From the NCBI RefSeq assembly GCF_000243335.1, contig NZ_JH597773.1, positions 2,792,983-2,856,982 on the forward strand: a DNA stretch of 64,000 nt, read 5' to 3'. This document shows positions 1-8,203 of this stretch, piece by piece. Made by a program: the position numbers and the translations under genes. A model generated the notes under the pieces. It was not told where the DNA came from and ran no database searches. It was given only the letters and a program-made list of their open reading frames with translations. Numbering within the stretch: the first letter of the stretch is position 1; the number at the start of each line of letters is the position of its first letter. The DNA comes from Leptonema illini DSM 21528 (GTDB taxonomy: Bacteria > Spirochaetota > Leptospiria > Leptospirales > Leptonemataceae).

Positions 1-689
1 CCTGACTCCTCTCCGATCGCTTTCATGAGAACGTAGCTGACGAAGTTGATGGCCGATATCAGAACGACCATCAGCCATATCTTGTAGGGATTGAGATACT
101 GCCAGTCACCCCAGCCGAAGTTCCGATCGGGCAGAAGCGGTAGAACGATGGCCGTGATGATGGCGAACTTCAACGTGGCGCTGATATCTTCGGGCTCGAT
201 TCGCACGATCATCCGGTTAATCCATTTCTTGATCGCGAGAATAAAGGCGATGCTGACCGTCACCGAGACCGCCAGCAAAAACATGCCCTGCATACACAGG
301 CCGCCGATCAAAAAGGCAAGCATCGCCGTAATATAGGTCGTCGTGCCCGTCGTACCCGACAGATGCCACAGGACGTTTGAAGCGATCAAGAGAAGGGCCA
401 GCGCTCCGAAAACGACGACGAACATCCATTCCATTCCGAGAGATTGACCGATGTATAACGAGATGGCGCCGAGCAGGCTGATAAGTGAAAACGTGCGCAC
501 GCCGGCGAAATGCCTTTCGGAAGAATCGAGCGAACGCTCTTCGCCGGCATCTAAAGCGGCATCGTCGGGCGTCGATTTCAGCTGATCGGGAAGAAGCGAA
601 ACGTTATGCGAAAGCTGGCGTTCAAGGCCGAGAAAAAGGCCCAGCGCAAGGGATAATCCGAAACGAATACTGAGATCGATCTCATTCAT
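1..689 (-). CDS. MgtC/SapB-like membrane protein with DUF4010-type C-terminus (partial)
   Basis: The 3' end lies beyond the left edge, so about 229 N-terminal residues are visible. The start MNEIDLSIRFGLSLALGLFL, followed by GLERQ, matches the MgtC N-terminal signature of glycine-rich helices ending in LERQ. A variable hydrophilic loop follows, then at least four more hydrophobic helices, including WMFVVVFGALALLLIASNVL and the stretch around GGLCMQGMFLLAVSVTV. This layout fits MgtC/DUF4010 proteins, which are inner-membrane proteins of uncertain transport or regulatory role. The ATG overlaps the end of the upstream LuxR-type gene by 8 bases, so the two are probably co-transcribed and translationally coupled. 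Family is fairly sure, substrate unknown. Confidence 0.75.
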   Translation of the reverse strand, partial: MNEIDLSIRFGLSLALGLFLGLERQLSHNVSLLPDQLKSTPDDAALDAGEERSLDSSERHFAGVRTFSLISLLGAISLYIGQSLGMEWMFVVVFGALALLLIASNVLWHLSGTTGTTTYITAMLAFLIGGLCMQGMFLLAVSVTVSIAFILAIKKWINRMIVRIEPEDISATLKFAIITAIVLPLLPDRNFGWGDWQYLNPYKIWLMVVLISAINFVSYVLMKAIGEES

Positions 690-1263
690 CGATATCCAGG
701 ATGTCGAGAAGAAAGAAGGCGGCAAGATCGTTTCGACCGGTCATGCCCGATTTCTCGTAAATGGAAAGACTCTGGTTGCGGATCGTCTTCTCGCTCTTGT
801 TCAACCGAGCGGCTATCTCGCGAAAACTCAGCCCCTGGATGATCAGCCTGGCCGCCCTCTGTTCTTCGGGCGAAAAGCGCCAGCGCCCAAACTGATCGTT
901 CATCGCACGGCGCAGCGTCTCGAAGGCATCGCGGTTTTCCTGTCTGTATCGTCGCAGCTCATCGGCCGTCTTCTGGGCCTCCCTGCGCGCCTCATCGGCC
1001 TCGGCTCGAATCCGCTCCATCTGCTCGCCGGCCCGACCCAGGGTGCGCCGATGCCGAAGCAGCAGAAATATGGCAAAGGCCGTAATCGACGTAACCATCA
1101 CCGCCTCGGAAAGCTGGTGCAGGCTCAGCGTCTGCTCGGTGACCAGATGATACAAGACATCGTACAGATTAAGAAAGACAAGCGCCCCGACGAGAATCGC
1201 ACCGGGACGGGAAAAAGGCCCGGCGGGCATAGGATTCAGACTCTGGTGTACGGGCTCGTCCAT
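682..1263 (-). CDS. Membrane-anchored LuxR-type transcriptional regulator
   Basis: About 193 residues. Two predicted membrane helices near the N-terminus (around GAILVGALVFLNLYDVLYHL and VTSITAFAIFLLL) are followed by a charged, probably coiled-coil linker (residues about 65-130). The C-terminal 60 residues form a LuxR/GerE helix-turn-helix: FSPEEQRAARLIIQGLSFRE, then IAARLNKSEKTIRN. There is no receiver domain, so it resembles membrane-tethered LuxR regulators rather than response regulators. The ATG at 1263 is used; a GTG two codons earlier is possible. It overlaps the downstream MgtC-like gene and is divergent from the interrupted lipoprotein gene, with a perfect palindrome between them. 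Confidence 0.8.
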   Translation of the reverse strand: MDEPVHQSLNPMPAGPFSRPGAILVGALVFLNLYDVLYHLVTEQTLSLHQLSEAVMVTSITAFAIFLLLRHRRTLGRAGEQMERIRAEADEARREAQKTADELRRYRQENRDAFETLRRAMNDQFGRWRFSPEEQRAARLIIQGLSFREIAARLNKSEKTIRNQSLSIYEKSGMTGRNDLAAFFLLDILDIDE

Positions 1264-1368
1264 ACGCACAGGGTCTGGCTCAGAGGCAGCGCGGCAAGTG
1301 TTTTCACCGGGGGCAGAAGGCTCTGAGTGCCTGAGGAGGGGCTTGGGTTAGTTCCGGGGAGGTCGCTT

Positions 1369-1388
1369 TTTTTCAATTTATTGAAAAA
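1369..1388. promoter_or_regulatory. Perfect 20-bp palindrome between divergent genes
   Basis: TTTTTCAAT-tt-ATTGAAAAA has two 9-base arms around a 2-base centre. It lies 106 bases upstream of the LuxR-type gene and 40 bases upstream of the lipoprotein ATG, ahead of the lipoprotein ribosome binding site. The position suggests an operator, possibly for the adjacent LuxR-type regulator. A factor-independent hairpin is less likely because the arms are nearly pure A/T. No promoter hexamers were assigned with confidence. Confidence 0.45.
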
Positions 1389-1589
1389 TCCCGAGCGACT
1401 GTTGTCTGTGAATTGCGGAGGCCTGCCATGAAACACAAGATTTCCTCTATATTAGTATGCAGCCTGTTTTCTCTGGCCTCCTGCATGCAGGCCGAAAAGG
1501 TCTCGCTGGATACCTCGGGCGCTGAAGGCCTTCTTTTGAGCGGGCTCAGCATCGAGCTCGGGCTCTTTGGAGGCAGCGGGGGTGGTGGG

Positions 1590-3302
1590 GAGTCTGTCGA
1601 AAAACCTGAATCAATTCTGAATTCCCCTGGAAATTACCGGCCGGGTAGATTATCGGGGAGCATGGCACGCTACAAACAGCCTGACTCTGATCAGAGCCAG
1701 ATCGTTATCTTGAATTTCTCGGAGTTGTTTCCGGAGGATCATCCCATCTCCCGCCTGCTTGAGACGGTCCGGCGGCTAGATCTCAGCCGCTTTGATGCGA
1801 GTTACAGGAATGATTCGAAGCAGGGAGGTCGCCCGGCCATGCCGCCCGACCGAGTTCTGGCTATCATCATCTATTCATTGTTGTATGGAAACCTTTCCAT
1901 GCGAGCCCTTGAGCGAGATCTCGGACAGCGTGCAGATTTGATGTATCTGTCCGGTGGGATGGAGATGGATCATTCAACCCTCGGAAAGTTCCGGCTGAGG
2001 CATGCGGCAGCAATTCAGGAATTGTTCACGCAGACAGTGTTCCTCGGTATCGAATCGGGATTCATCGATCTGGATACCGTCAGCATTGACAGCACAAAGA
2101 TCAAGGCCAGTGCAAACAGACGGGATATAGGCACTCGCGAGGAACTTGAAAGGCGTTACGAGCATCTTGAATCTGTCTGTAAGAAACGCTACGATGAATG
2201 GGAGGCATCACAGAACGATGCAGAACAGGAATTACTGGCAAAGAAAATCCAACAACTGGAGATCCAGAAAGAGAAGCTGTCTCTGGGGCTGGAGTTCTTG
2301 AAATCCAGACCTGACCGAAAGCGAGTTCATCTTACAGATCCAGATGCAGACTGGCACAAAGACGGATCCAACAGCTTCATCGTGGGTTATTCGGCCCAGA
2401 ATGCAGTGGATTTCCAGAGTGGCATGATTGTTTATCAGGAAATTGTTACGGGACAGAGCGACAGTACATTCACCAGTTCGCTTGTGAACAGAGTTGAGGG
2501 CGTAAAGGCGGAGTTCCTTCCCAAAAAAACAGACGAAATCAAATACGTTCTCGATTGTGGATATGCGAGCGAGAATATTCTCAAAGAGCTTACAGGGCAT
2601 GACCTCTATATGCCAGACCGGGAACTGGCACACAAGAAGACCGGCGGTAAGATCAAGCCGGAGGAAAGAAATGAGGCTGCCGCTGAACCGCCTCTGATTG
2701 AGAGCAGCCATGCCTTGTTGCAATTCCACTACGACCGAGACAACGATTGCTTTCAGTGTCCGGCCGGCGAAATCCTCACCTTCCAGCGCGAGAGAAATCT
2801 ACAGGGAGTCCTCTACCGGCACTATCGACGTTATGGCTGTTCCCGGTGCTCTATGAAAGAGCAATGTATTGGCCCGGAAGGCAAGCGCAAAGAGCTCTGG
2901 ATTCAGACCAAACATATTCCCGATTTACAAGTCCGTAGTTTACCTCCCCATCATGGAAGCAAAAAAAGAAAACGGGGATGCGGTCTATTTCCAATCCCCT
3001 TACCCTTCTCATGAGAGAGAAGCTGGCAACTCCAGATGGGAAGAAAACCTATGCTCGCCGATTTCCATCTGTCGAGGGCGTCTTTGGTGTGATGAAAAGT
3101 GCTCGTAATGGCTGGCAGTTCTTGCGGCGAACAAGAGAAAGGGTTCAAGTTGAATGGTCTGAGCGGTGCATTGCCCATAACCTTGCCCGAATGATCGGGT
3201 TTGTCCGGGTAAATCCGATTGCGGCTGACAATATCTGAGCAAGAGCCCGGTCGGGCGACCGGGAGCTCACGCGCTTAACGAGATAGGTTTTTCGACAGAC
3301 TC
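1590..3302 (+). mobile_element. IS1182-like insertion sequence, 1713 bp
   Basis: Bounded by perfect 18-bp inverted repeats: left GAGTCTGTCGAAAAACCT at 1590-1607, and its reverse complement at 3285-3302. A 4-bp direct repeat TGGG flanks it (1586-1589 and 3303-3306). It carries one transposase reading frame in the plus direction. The length, single DDE transposase with a C-terminal cysteine cluster, and end structure fit the IS1182 group. It sits inside the lipoprotein gene and does not shift that gene's frame once excised. Confidence 0.9.
1662..3238 (+). pseudogene. IS1182-like transposase with internal frameshift
   Basis: Begins MARYKQPDSDQSQIVILNFS, typical of the IS1182/IS5-like N-terminus, and continues through GGRPAMPPDRVLAIIIYSLL, the first catalytic Asp region (VSIDSTKIKASAN), the second Asp region (YVLDCGYASENIL) and a cysteine cluster (CPAG...CSRCSMKEQC). 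The first frame stops at 3014. The conserved C-terminal part (MREKLATPDGKKTYARRFPS, then VEGVFGVMKSARN with the catalytic Glu) lies in the -1 frame up to TGA at 3236-3238. A run of seven A at 2961-2967 lies in the overlap. The two frames together cover a normal-length transposase of about 525 residues. This is either a disabling frameshift or slippage at the A-run. Confidence 0.8.
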
Positions 3303-4280
3303 TGGGACGCTGGCATGGAATCCCCCTGAAACCGTTGCTGTGTTATCGGGCCCGGGTCGCCCCTCCATAAATGCGGGCATCAGTTCCACCGGTACGGCCC
3401 ATGTGCTTTTTGCTGATTCGCCAAATACGGGCCAGACCGGAACCGTTATCGTTAAAGTAGCTCATGGCACTACCTGGATAAACCAGACTCTCGATTCCAT
3501 CAGCGCCACACTGTATGCACCACTGCCTTTAGATCTTGCAGTGAATGCTTCCGGCGCGGCCATTGCAACATGGTACAATACCCAGAACCGCGCCTCCTTC
3601 TTCGCGGGTGCTGGAACTTACGCCGTCCCGACAACAGTAACCAGCTACTGTACGTCGCCCGCTGTAGCACTATGGAGCTCAGGCCACGGATTGATGGTCT
3701 GTGGTTCTCTTTCTTCATTCGAATTCAATGGGACTGCTTTTTCTGGTCCAACAACCGTTAACAGTCTGTCTACCAACGACAACGCGCTGGCGTACACGCC
3801 GGCCGGTCTTACTGTTTATAGCGGTTGGTACCAGGCTGAGAATCATGTTTATACTTACTCGACTGGAAGCGGCTGGATAGACCGCAGCGGCCCCGGCAAT
3901 GCTATGAATATCCCGACCGCCGCAGACCTGAATGATTCCGGACAGCTATTGACAATCGTATCTGATGGATCTAATATATCGGGGTATTACTGGAATGGTG
4001 CTGCATGGGACTTCGGAACAAATCTATACTCACTGCCTCATCAGGCTCTCCGTACAACACTTGATTCATCCGGAAACGGCGTTGCTGCATGGGCGGGTGC
4101 CGGCAGCATCTCGATCCGATTCTTTTCCGGTGGTACATGGGCCCCCACCAACATCAATCTAACGAATGCGACCATCGGCACCGGCCCCGTCATCGCAGCA
4201 AGCGAAACGGGACGTGCTTACATAGCCTGGACAGAAACCAGCGGCAGTAATGTGATCTTCCCCCAATATTCCGGAGGGAA

Positions 4281-5147
4281 TCATGCAATTTGCTGTGCAT
4301 AAGCTACCGGGCTTAAGTACCCGAGAGCAGAATGCCTCCTTCTACGGTTGTAGAACACTTCGATATAGTCAAACAGAATTCTTCGTAGGTCTTCAAAATT
4401 CGGAAAAAACCCGATTCTGTATAAACATTCAGTTTTCAAGGTATGGAAGAACGATTCCTGAACAGCATTGTCCCAGCAGTTCCCTTTGCGACTCATGCTC
4501 TGGCTTATCTTCTTACCTTTCAATACATCACGATACTCTTTCGATGCATATTGTACCCCACGATCTGAATGTATAATCAGGCCTTTGGTATTCTGCCCCC
4601 TTCGATTCAAGGCCTGCCTCAAAGCGGCAACGATCGACTCCGATCGCATATTGTCAGAAAGTTTCCAGCCGACGATTTCACGATTTCCAAGGTCCATGAA
4701 GGTCGTCAGGTAAGCGAATCCTCCGGTTGTTTCGATATAGGTGATATCAGTTACCCAGATTCGATCAAGTGCACCTGGCTCAAAGTTTCGCTGAACAAGA
4801 TCGGGCGAAACCGGCAATTCATGATTGGAATCCGTCGTCTTTACACGAAAAACCCTCGGATTTCTTGCAGAAATGTCGTTTTCCCTCATCAGCCTTTCCA
4901 CCCGCTTTCGGTTAACTTTCATGCCTGTATTATGGAGCTCCGGAGTCACGCGAGGACTGCCATAGGTACCAAACGTTTCATCAGCGATCACTCTGATTGC
5001 TTCCACAATTCGAGCATCTTCTGTTGAGCGCTGTGAAGGAGGTCGAATCTGTGATTCATAAAAGCCGCTCTCCGATACATCAAGCACACGGCACATCTTC
5101 CTTACCGAAAACTCGGAGCGATTCTCCTGTATCCAGGCGAATTTCAT
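4281..5147 (-). CDS. IS3-family transposase OrfB (DDE integrase domain)
   Basis: 288 residues from its own ATG, with an HTH_21-type N-terminal region (FSVRKMCRVLDVSESGFYES) and then an rve integrase core: RIWVTDITYIETTGGFAYLT supplies the first Asp, LIIHSDRGVQYASKEY the second, and GNCWDNAVQESFFHTLKTE the catalytic Glu. It ends with the usual RRRHSALGYLSPVAYA motif. The active protein is normally an OrfAB fusion made by -1 frameshifting, and this frame is open upstream to the slippery site. The stop lies 29 bases inside the left end of the element. No defects were seen. Confidence 0.95.
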   Translation of the reverse strand: MKFAWIQENRSEFSVRKMCRVLDVSESGFYESQIRPPSQRSTEDARIVEAIRVIADETFGTYGSPRVTPELHNTGMKVNRKRVERLMRENDISARNPRVFRVKTTDSNHELPVSPDLVQRNFEPGALDRIWVTDITYIETTGGFAYLTTFMDLGNREIVGWKLSDNMRSESIVAALRQALNRRGQNTKGLIIHSDRGVQYASKEYRDVLKGKKISQSMSRKGNCWDNAVQESFFHTLKTECLYRIGFFPNFEDLRRILFDYIEVFYNRRRRHSALGYLSPVAYAQQIA

Positions 5148-5425
5148 TTTCGGGGTTTCAAGAAGATGGCAACGGACTTTTTTAGAATATCGCGCTCCTC
5201 CTGTAGCTCCATGACTTCCTTTTTTAAACGATTAACTTCCTCTTGCAGGTTTTGCTGCTGGGGTCCACCCGGTTCTGATAGATACAGCGCTTTCCATGCT
5301 CTCAAGGAATTGACAGAGATTCCAAGATCGTCGGCTACTTCCTTGCTGGTTTTGCCGCCGCGAATCCACCGATCCACCGCCATTCTGCGAAAGCTATCAT
5401 CGTAATGCTGGCCTCTTTTGCCCAT
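5144..5425 (-). CDS. IS3-family transposase OrfA (helix-turn-helix protein)
   Basis: 93 residues: an HTH_Tnp_1 helix-turn-helix (YDDSFRRMAVDRWIRGGKTS, then KEVADDLGISVNSLRAWK) followed by a leucine-zipper-like coiled coil with the classic LQEEVNRLKKEVMELQEERD and ILKKS ending. It binds the element ends and limits transposition in this family. The frame overlaps orfB by 4 bases. Upstream of its stop is an A_AAA_AAG slippery heptamer in the correct phase (5177-5183) for making the OrfAB fusion. Confidence 0.95.
   Translation of the reverse strand: MGKRGQHYDDSFRRMAVDRWIRGGKTSKEVADDLGISVNSLRAWKALYLSEPGGPQQQNLQEEVNRLKKEVMELQEERDILKKSVAIFLKPRK
5177..5183 (-). promoter_or_regulatory. Programmed -1 frameshift heptamer (A AAA AAG)
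   Basis: On the minus strand the orfA codons read CTA AAA AAG, giving A_AAA_AAG in the zero frame. A one-base backward slip continues at position 5177, exactly in the orfB frame, and the ten codons from there to the orfB ATG are open. This is the standard IS3-family frameshift arrangement. Confidence 0.8.
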
Positions 5426-5689
5426 AAATTACCCCTTTTCATTTTACTGTCTCCTGTCCAGGAAAAGGGGGGAAGATCAATGCTACCGTACAGGTTGCAA
5501 CTCTTAATCTTTCAAGCCAGGCCGTCGTGAACACTGTGACAGTTGGCACCGGGTCAGCAGATAGCTTGCTCGATATTGCTGTGAGTAGCGCGGGTCACGT
5601 AATCGTTGCATGGAGCGATACCGGTATTTCCGGGTGTGCTGTTTCAGGACGCTGCATAAAGACGGCGATTTTTCGATGAAGTGAACTTC

Positions 5690-5836
5690 TCGGCCTGATG
5701 TCGTCGTCTCCCCATTTCCCGATTCGTTACATCCCTGGATAGACGACACACAGCGGACGTAACCGAGGGCTGTTTTATCCATTTTGTCTACATCCACAAT
5801 GGTCTTCAGATCATTGATATTCGGGAGTCTCCAGGC
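5690..5836 (-). pseudogene. Remnant of a DUF1566-type lipoprotein gene
   Basis: On the minus strand, frame by frame, the stretch reads AWRLPNINDLKTIVDVDK and, a few residues later, GYVRCVSS. WRLPN(I/V)NEL-type motifs and a terminal YVRCV are hallmarks of DUF1566 domains, which are abundant in leptospiral lipoproteins. Here the two motifs are only about 10 residues apart instead of about 50 or more, and a stop codon lies just upstream of the WRLP motif. So this looks like an internally deleted, decayed copy. It overlaps nothing credible on the other strand. The identification rests on two short motifs only. Confidence 0.4.
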
Positions 5837-5839
5837 TCA

Positions 5840-6232
5840 CCACCACATAGACAGGATTGAAAAAGTGAGCCTGCAGGACGGAAGAGAATTGCGAAGATAC
5901 AAACACAGATGGACGGTGGGCAGGCTTCTTGTCAGGCTCCAACGTGTCCGCAGAATACCCAATCGATTCGGAGGGATATTGGGAGAACACATGTCCTCAC
6001 TTAGATCAGGCCGCATCGCCACGCTTTTCAGTCATTTTTGAGATGGCCTGTGGTATTAAAATGAGTTCCGATAGATACACGAAGACCACATTTTTTGCCT
6101 GCCAGCACAACAGAGCACCAAACTCGGACAAAACGACAATTTTCAGCCAATAGCCATTTTCTATTGACGCCTCATCCGATACGTATAGAAACACTCTACA
6201 ATCATAACTCGTTGTCAGTACAATATACAGCC
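5840..6232. other. Gene-poor, probably decayed intergenic stretch
   Basis: No frame here shows a signal peptide, ribosome binding site or domain motif, and short frames on both strands are interrupted. Together with the DUF1566 remnant next to it, this looks like decayed coding DNA joined to the leader region of the following lipoprotein gene. No tRNA, hairpin or convincing promoter was found. Confidence 0.4.
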
Positions 6233-7921
6233 ATGATGGGAATAAAGAAAACGATCATCCTTGCACTTTTCCTACTTCTATTTGGTTGTAGCCAGAAGGA
6301 TGCAGCCCCCTGGTGGCTGCTAACTTCTCTCAAAAGCGTTGGCAACCTGCCTCAGATTGAGCCAACGAACACTTCGATAACCTATACCGGCAACGGACCG
6401 GCATCGATAACCTATTCGATGACTATCGACGGTAAGGATGTAACAGGTGATGCTCAGTTCAGCTTGAGCAAGCCCGAGGCAGGCTCATTCACTGGATCAG
6501 AGCTGACCATTTCCGGATCGACTGCCGGCCCACTACGAGTAATCGGAACCGTGAATGGTCGGTCTGTGGAAACAGGTCTTACGGTCTTCATTGATAGCGT
6601 TGAGCTATTTCCGGGCGCCCCCCCCAACAGCATGGATCTCTTTGAGAATGCAACAGGATCAGGGGAGCAAAGCATAACGGTTGTCTACCCACAAGACCAG
6701 ACGATGATTCCGAATAATGTGAGCGGTCTGGATGTTCACTGGAAAGATTCACAAACAGAGCAGCTATTTGAAGCTACCGTTTCGAACGAATTTGTCAGGA
6801 TAAGGAAATATCTGACCCAGGCCAGTGGTCAGAACTCATGGTTCATCCTTGATGCAGATTCGACCCGTCTACTGACTCAGTCAGGCAAGCAAATAAACAT
6901 AGTTATCAAAGGGCTTTCAGGTATGACAATCAACCGATCAGCCCAGACAAAAGTGATAGCAACCGGCTCGGAATGGAGTGGTCGCGTGTTCGCAGACTCT
7001 TATTCACAGTCTCAAACTTCTGTGCTCTCACGCGATCTGGCAACTAATGAAACATCATTTACAACGTTTTATAGTGATGCTACATCAGGTGGTCGATGCA
7101 TCGGATGCCATGCCGTCTCGCAGGATAGTAACAGGCTTGCTTTTACCTATGATCAGGGCATTGGCAATGGCGGATTACTCAACGCTACGACTATGACTGT
7201 ACTTCCCGAAAACCCCGCCCGAAAATGGACCTATGCTTCTTTCTCGCCAGATGGAAGCAGACTTGTGACGGCGTTCAATGGGATACTTACCCTACGCAAT
7301 TTTTCGGATGGGAGTTCTGTTGCGGATCTACCGACGGAAGCACTGGCCACTCAGCCTGCTTTTTCGAGAGATGGCAAATATATTGCCTTCGTTACCCGAT
7401 CAAGTGGTAATGATATTGCCTTCACTGACGGAACCATAAAGCTTGCCGAATTTGATAGCGGCAACGGAACATTGAGCAATGCCATAACGCTCGTTGTCGG
7501 TAACGGGAACAACTTCGATCCCTCCTTTTCGCCAGACGGCAAATGGCTTCTCTTTACGCGGATTAGCGACAACACCAGCAACTATGCCAGCCTCAAATCC
7601 GAACTATGGGTGGTGAAAACTGACGGTTCATCCAGTCCAATCCGATTGAATAATGCCAACCTGAAACCTATGACCTCCAATAGCTCGGCAGATTGGTCAC
7701 CCACCGCTTTTTTGGGCCCTGATGGCGAGCGAATATACTGGATTCTTTTTACTTCCAGGAGAGATTTTGGAGTCCGACTCGAGAACGCACAAAAACCTCA
7801 AATATGGGCAACAGCCTTTTTCCCGGTTCTGGCTGAAGCCGGTCTTGACCCTTCTACTCCAGCCTTCTGGTTGAACGGCCAGCAAACGTCAAATCTAAAC
7901 CTTCAACCCAGCTGGCAATAA
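6233..7921 (+). CDS. Beta-propeller (TolB/PD40-like) lipoprotein with CxxCH haem-type motif
   Basis: The ATG at 6233 gives 562 residues; the open frame runs upstream but only this start yields a signal peptide (MMGIKKTIILALFLLLFGC). Cys 19 is the likely lipidated residue. Residues about 40-120 look like an Ig-like or Big domain (TGNGPASITYSMTIDGKDVT). The C-terminal half has WD40-like/PD40 repeats: YASFSPDGSRLVTAF, PAFSRDGKYIAFVTR, PSFSPDGKWLLFTR, and WSPTAFLGPDGERIYW. Between them sits GGRCIGCHAVSQDSNRLAFT, with Cys289, Cys292 and His293 forming a cytochrome c-type CxxCH. It is probably an exported, membrane-attached protein; haem attachment is inferred from the motif alone. Confidence 0.8.
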   Translation: MMGIKKTIILALFLLLFGCSQKDAAPWWLLTSLKSVGNLPQIEPTNTSITYTGNGPASITYSMTIDGKDVTGDAQFSLSKPEAGSFTGSELTISGSTAGPLRVIGTVNGRSVETGLTVFIDSVELFPGAPPNSMDLFENATGSGEQSITVVYPQDQTMIPNNVSGLDVHWKDSQTEQLFEATVSNEFVRIRKYLTQASGQNSWFILDADSTRLLTQSGKQINIVIKGLSGMTINRSAQTKVIATGSEWSGRVFADSYSQSQTSVLSRDLATNETSFTTFYSDATSGGRCIGCHAVSQDSNRLAFTYDQGIGNGGLLNATTMTVLPENPARKWTYASFSPDGSRLVTAFNGILTLRNFSDGSSVADLPTEALATQPAFSRDGKYIAFVTRSSGNDIAFTDGTIKLAEFDSGNGTLSNAITLVVGNGNNFDPSFSPDGKWLLFTRISDNTSNYASLKSELWVVKTDGSSSPIRLNNANLKPMTSNSSADWSPTAFLGPDGERIYWILFTSRRDFGVRLENAQKPQIWATAFFPVLAEAGLDPSTPAFWLNGQQTSNLNLQPSWQ

Positions 7922-8203
7922 TCCTAAATTACAAATTCGCATGGGCGATGCTCTTTCTTTCTCGTACGTCTGACGCTGCCATTCTCGCAACACGGAAGCC
8001 TGTGCAAGGAGATTCTGAGGATCACCAGTCATTCTATCTTTTTCAGACTTTCGTGACATATTTCTATTGCTATCACATCCAACTGAAGTTCCGATATTTT
8101 TAATATGCCGTGCGCTTCTGTTTTGAGTCCACATAGTGCTCCTCTACACGCTAAGCCTGCTCGCCAATGAAGCATGAACACAAGAATCTGCGGCCCCTCA
8201 GAA
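7922..8203. other. Intergenic region between convergent genes, nothing recognised
   Basis: About 280 bases between the ends of two convergent lipoprotein genes. Short frames are present on both strands but lack a signal peptide, domain or ribosome binding site. No clear terminator hairpin with a T-run was found. Confidence 0.3.

Larger units (their letters stand above)
4253..5479 (-). mobile_element. IS3-family insertion sequence, 1227 bp
   Basis: Both ends carry TGATCTTCCCCC as inverted repeats (4253-4264 and, reverse complemented, 5468-5479), with weaker similarity further in. They have the TG...CA termini usual for IS3. A 3-bp duplication ATG flanks it (4250-4252 and 5480-5482). It contains overlapping orfA and orfB on the minus strand with a canonical slippery heptamer. 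It is inserted in the second segment of the lipoprotein gene; precise removal restores that frame. Open frames and intact ends suggest it may still be active. Confidence 0.92.
1428..5679 (+). pseudogene. Lipoprotein gene interrupted by two insertion sequences
   Basis: The gene survives as three segments: 1428-1589, 3307-4252 and 5483-5679. Deleting 1590-3306 (IS1182-like element plus one TGGG copy) and 4253-5482 (IS3 element plus one ATG copy) joins them in a single frame of 434 codons and a TGA stop. The start is ATG at 1428, with GGAGG six bases upstream. The product begins MKHKISSILVCSLFSLASC, a signal peptide with a spirochaete lipobox, then a Gly-rich linker. The rest is Gly/Ser/Thr/Asn-rich beta-strand-like sequence with recurring motifs such as AAWSG/IAWTETSG/VIVAWSD, suggesting propeller-type blades. 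No enzyme motif was seen. Because the frame is otherwise intact, both insertions look recent. The true C-terminus may have been lost, as the end abuts a decayed region. Confidence 0.85.

Noticed and set aside
2232-2729. 165-residue antisense frame in the IS1182-like transposase
   Set aside because: It covers the conserved DDE region of the real transposase and has no features of its own.
1413-3014. A single 533-residue lipoprotein-transposase protein
   Set aside because: The continuous frame is an accident of the insertion: perfect inverted repeats and a target duplication show an element boundary at 1590.
7895-8134. 79-codon minus-strand frame between convergent lipoprotein genes
   Set aside because: No ribosome binding site, no hydrophobic or domain pattern, and it overlaps the end of the propeller gene.
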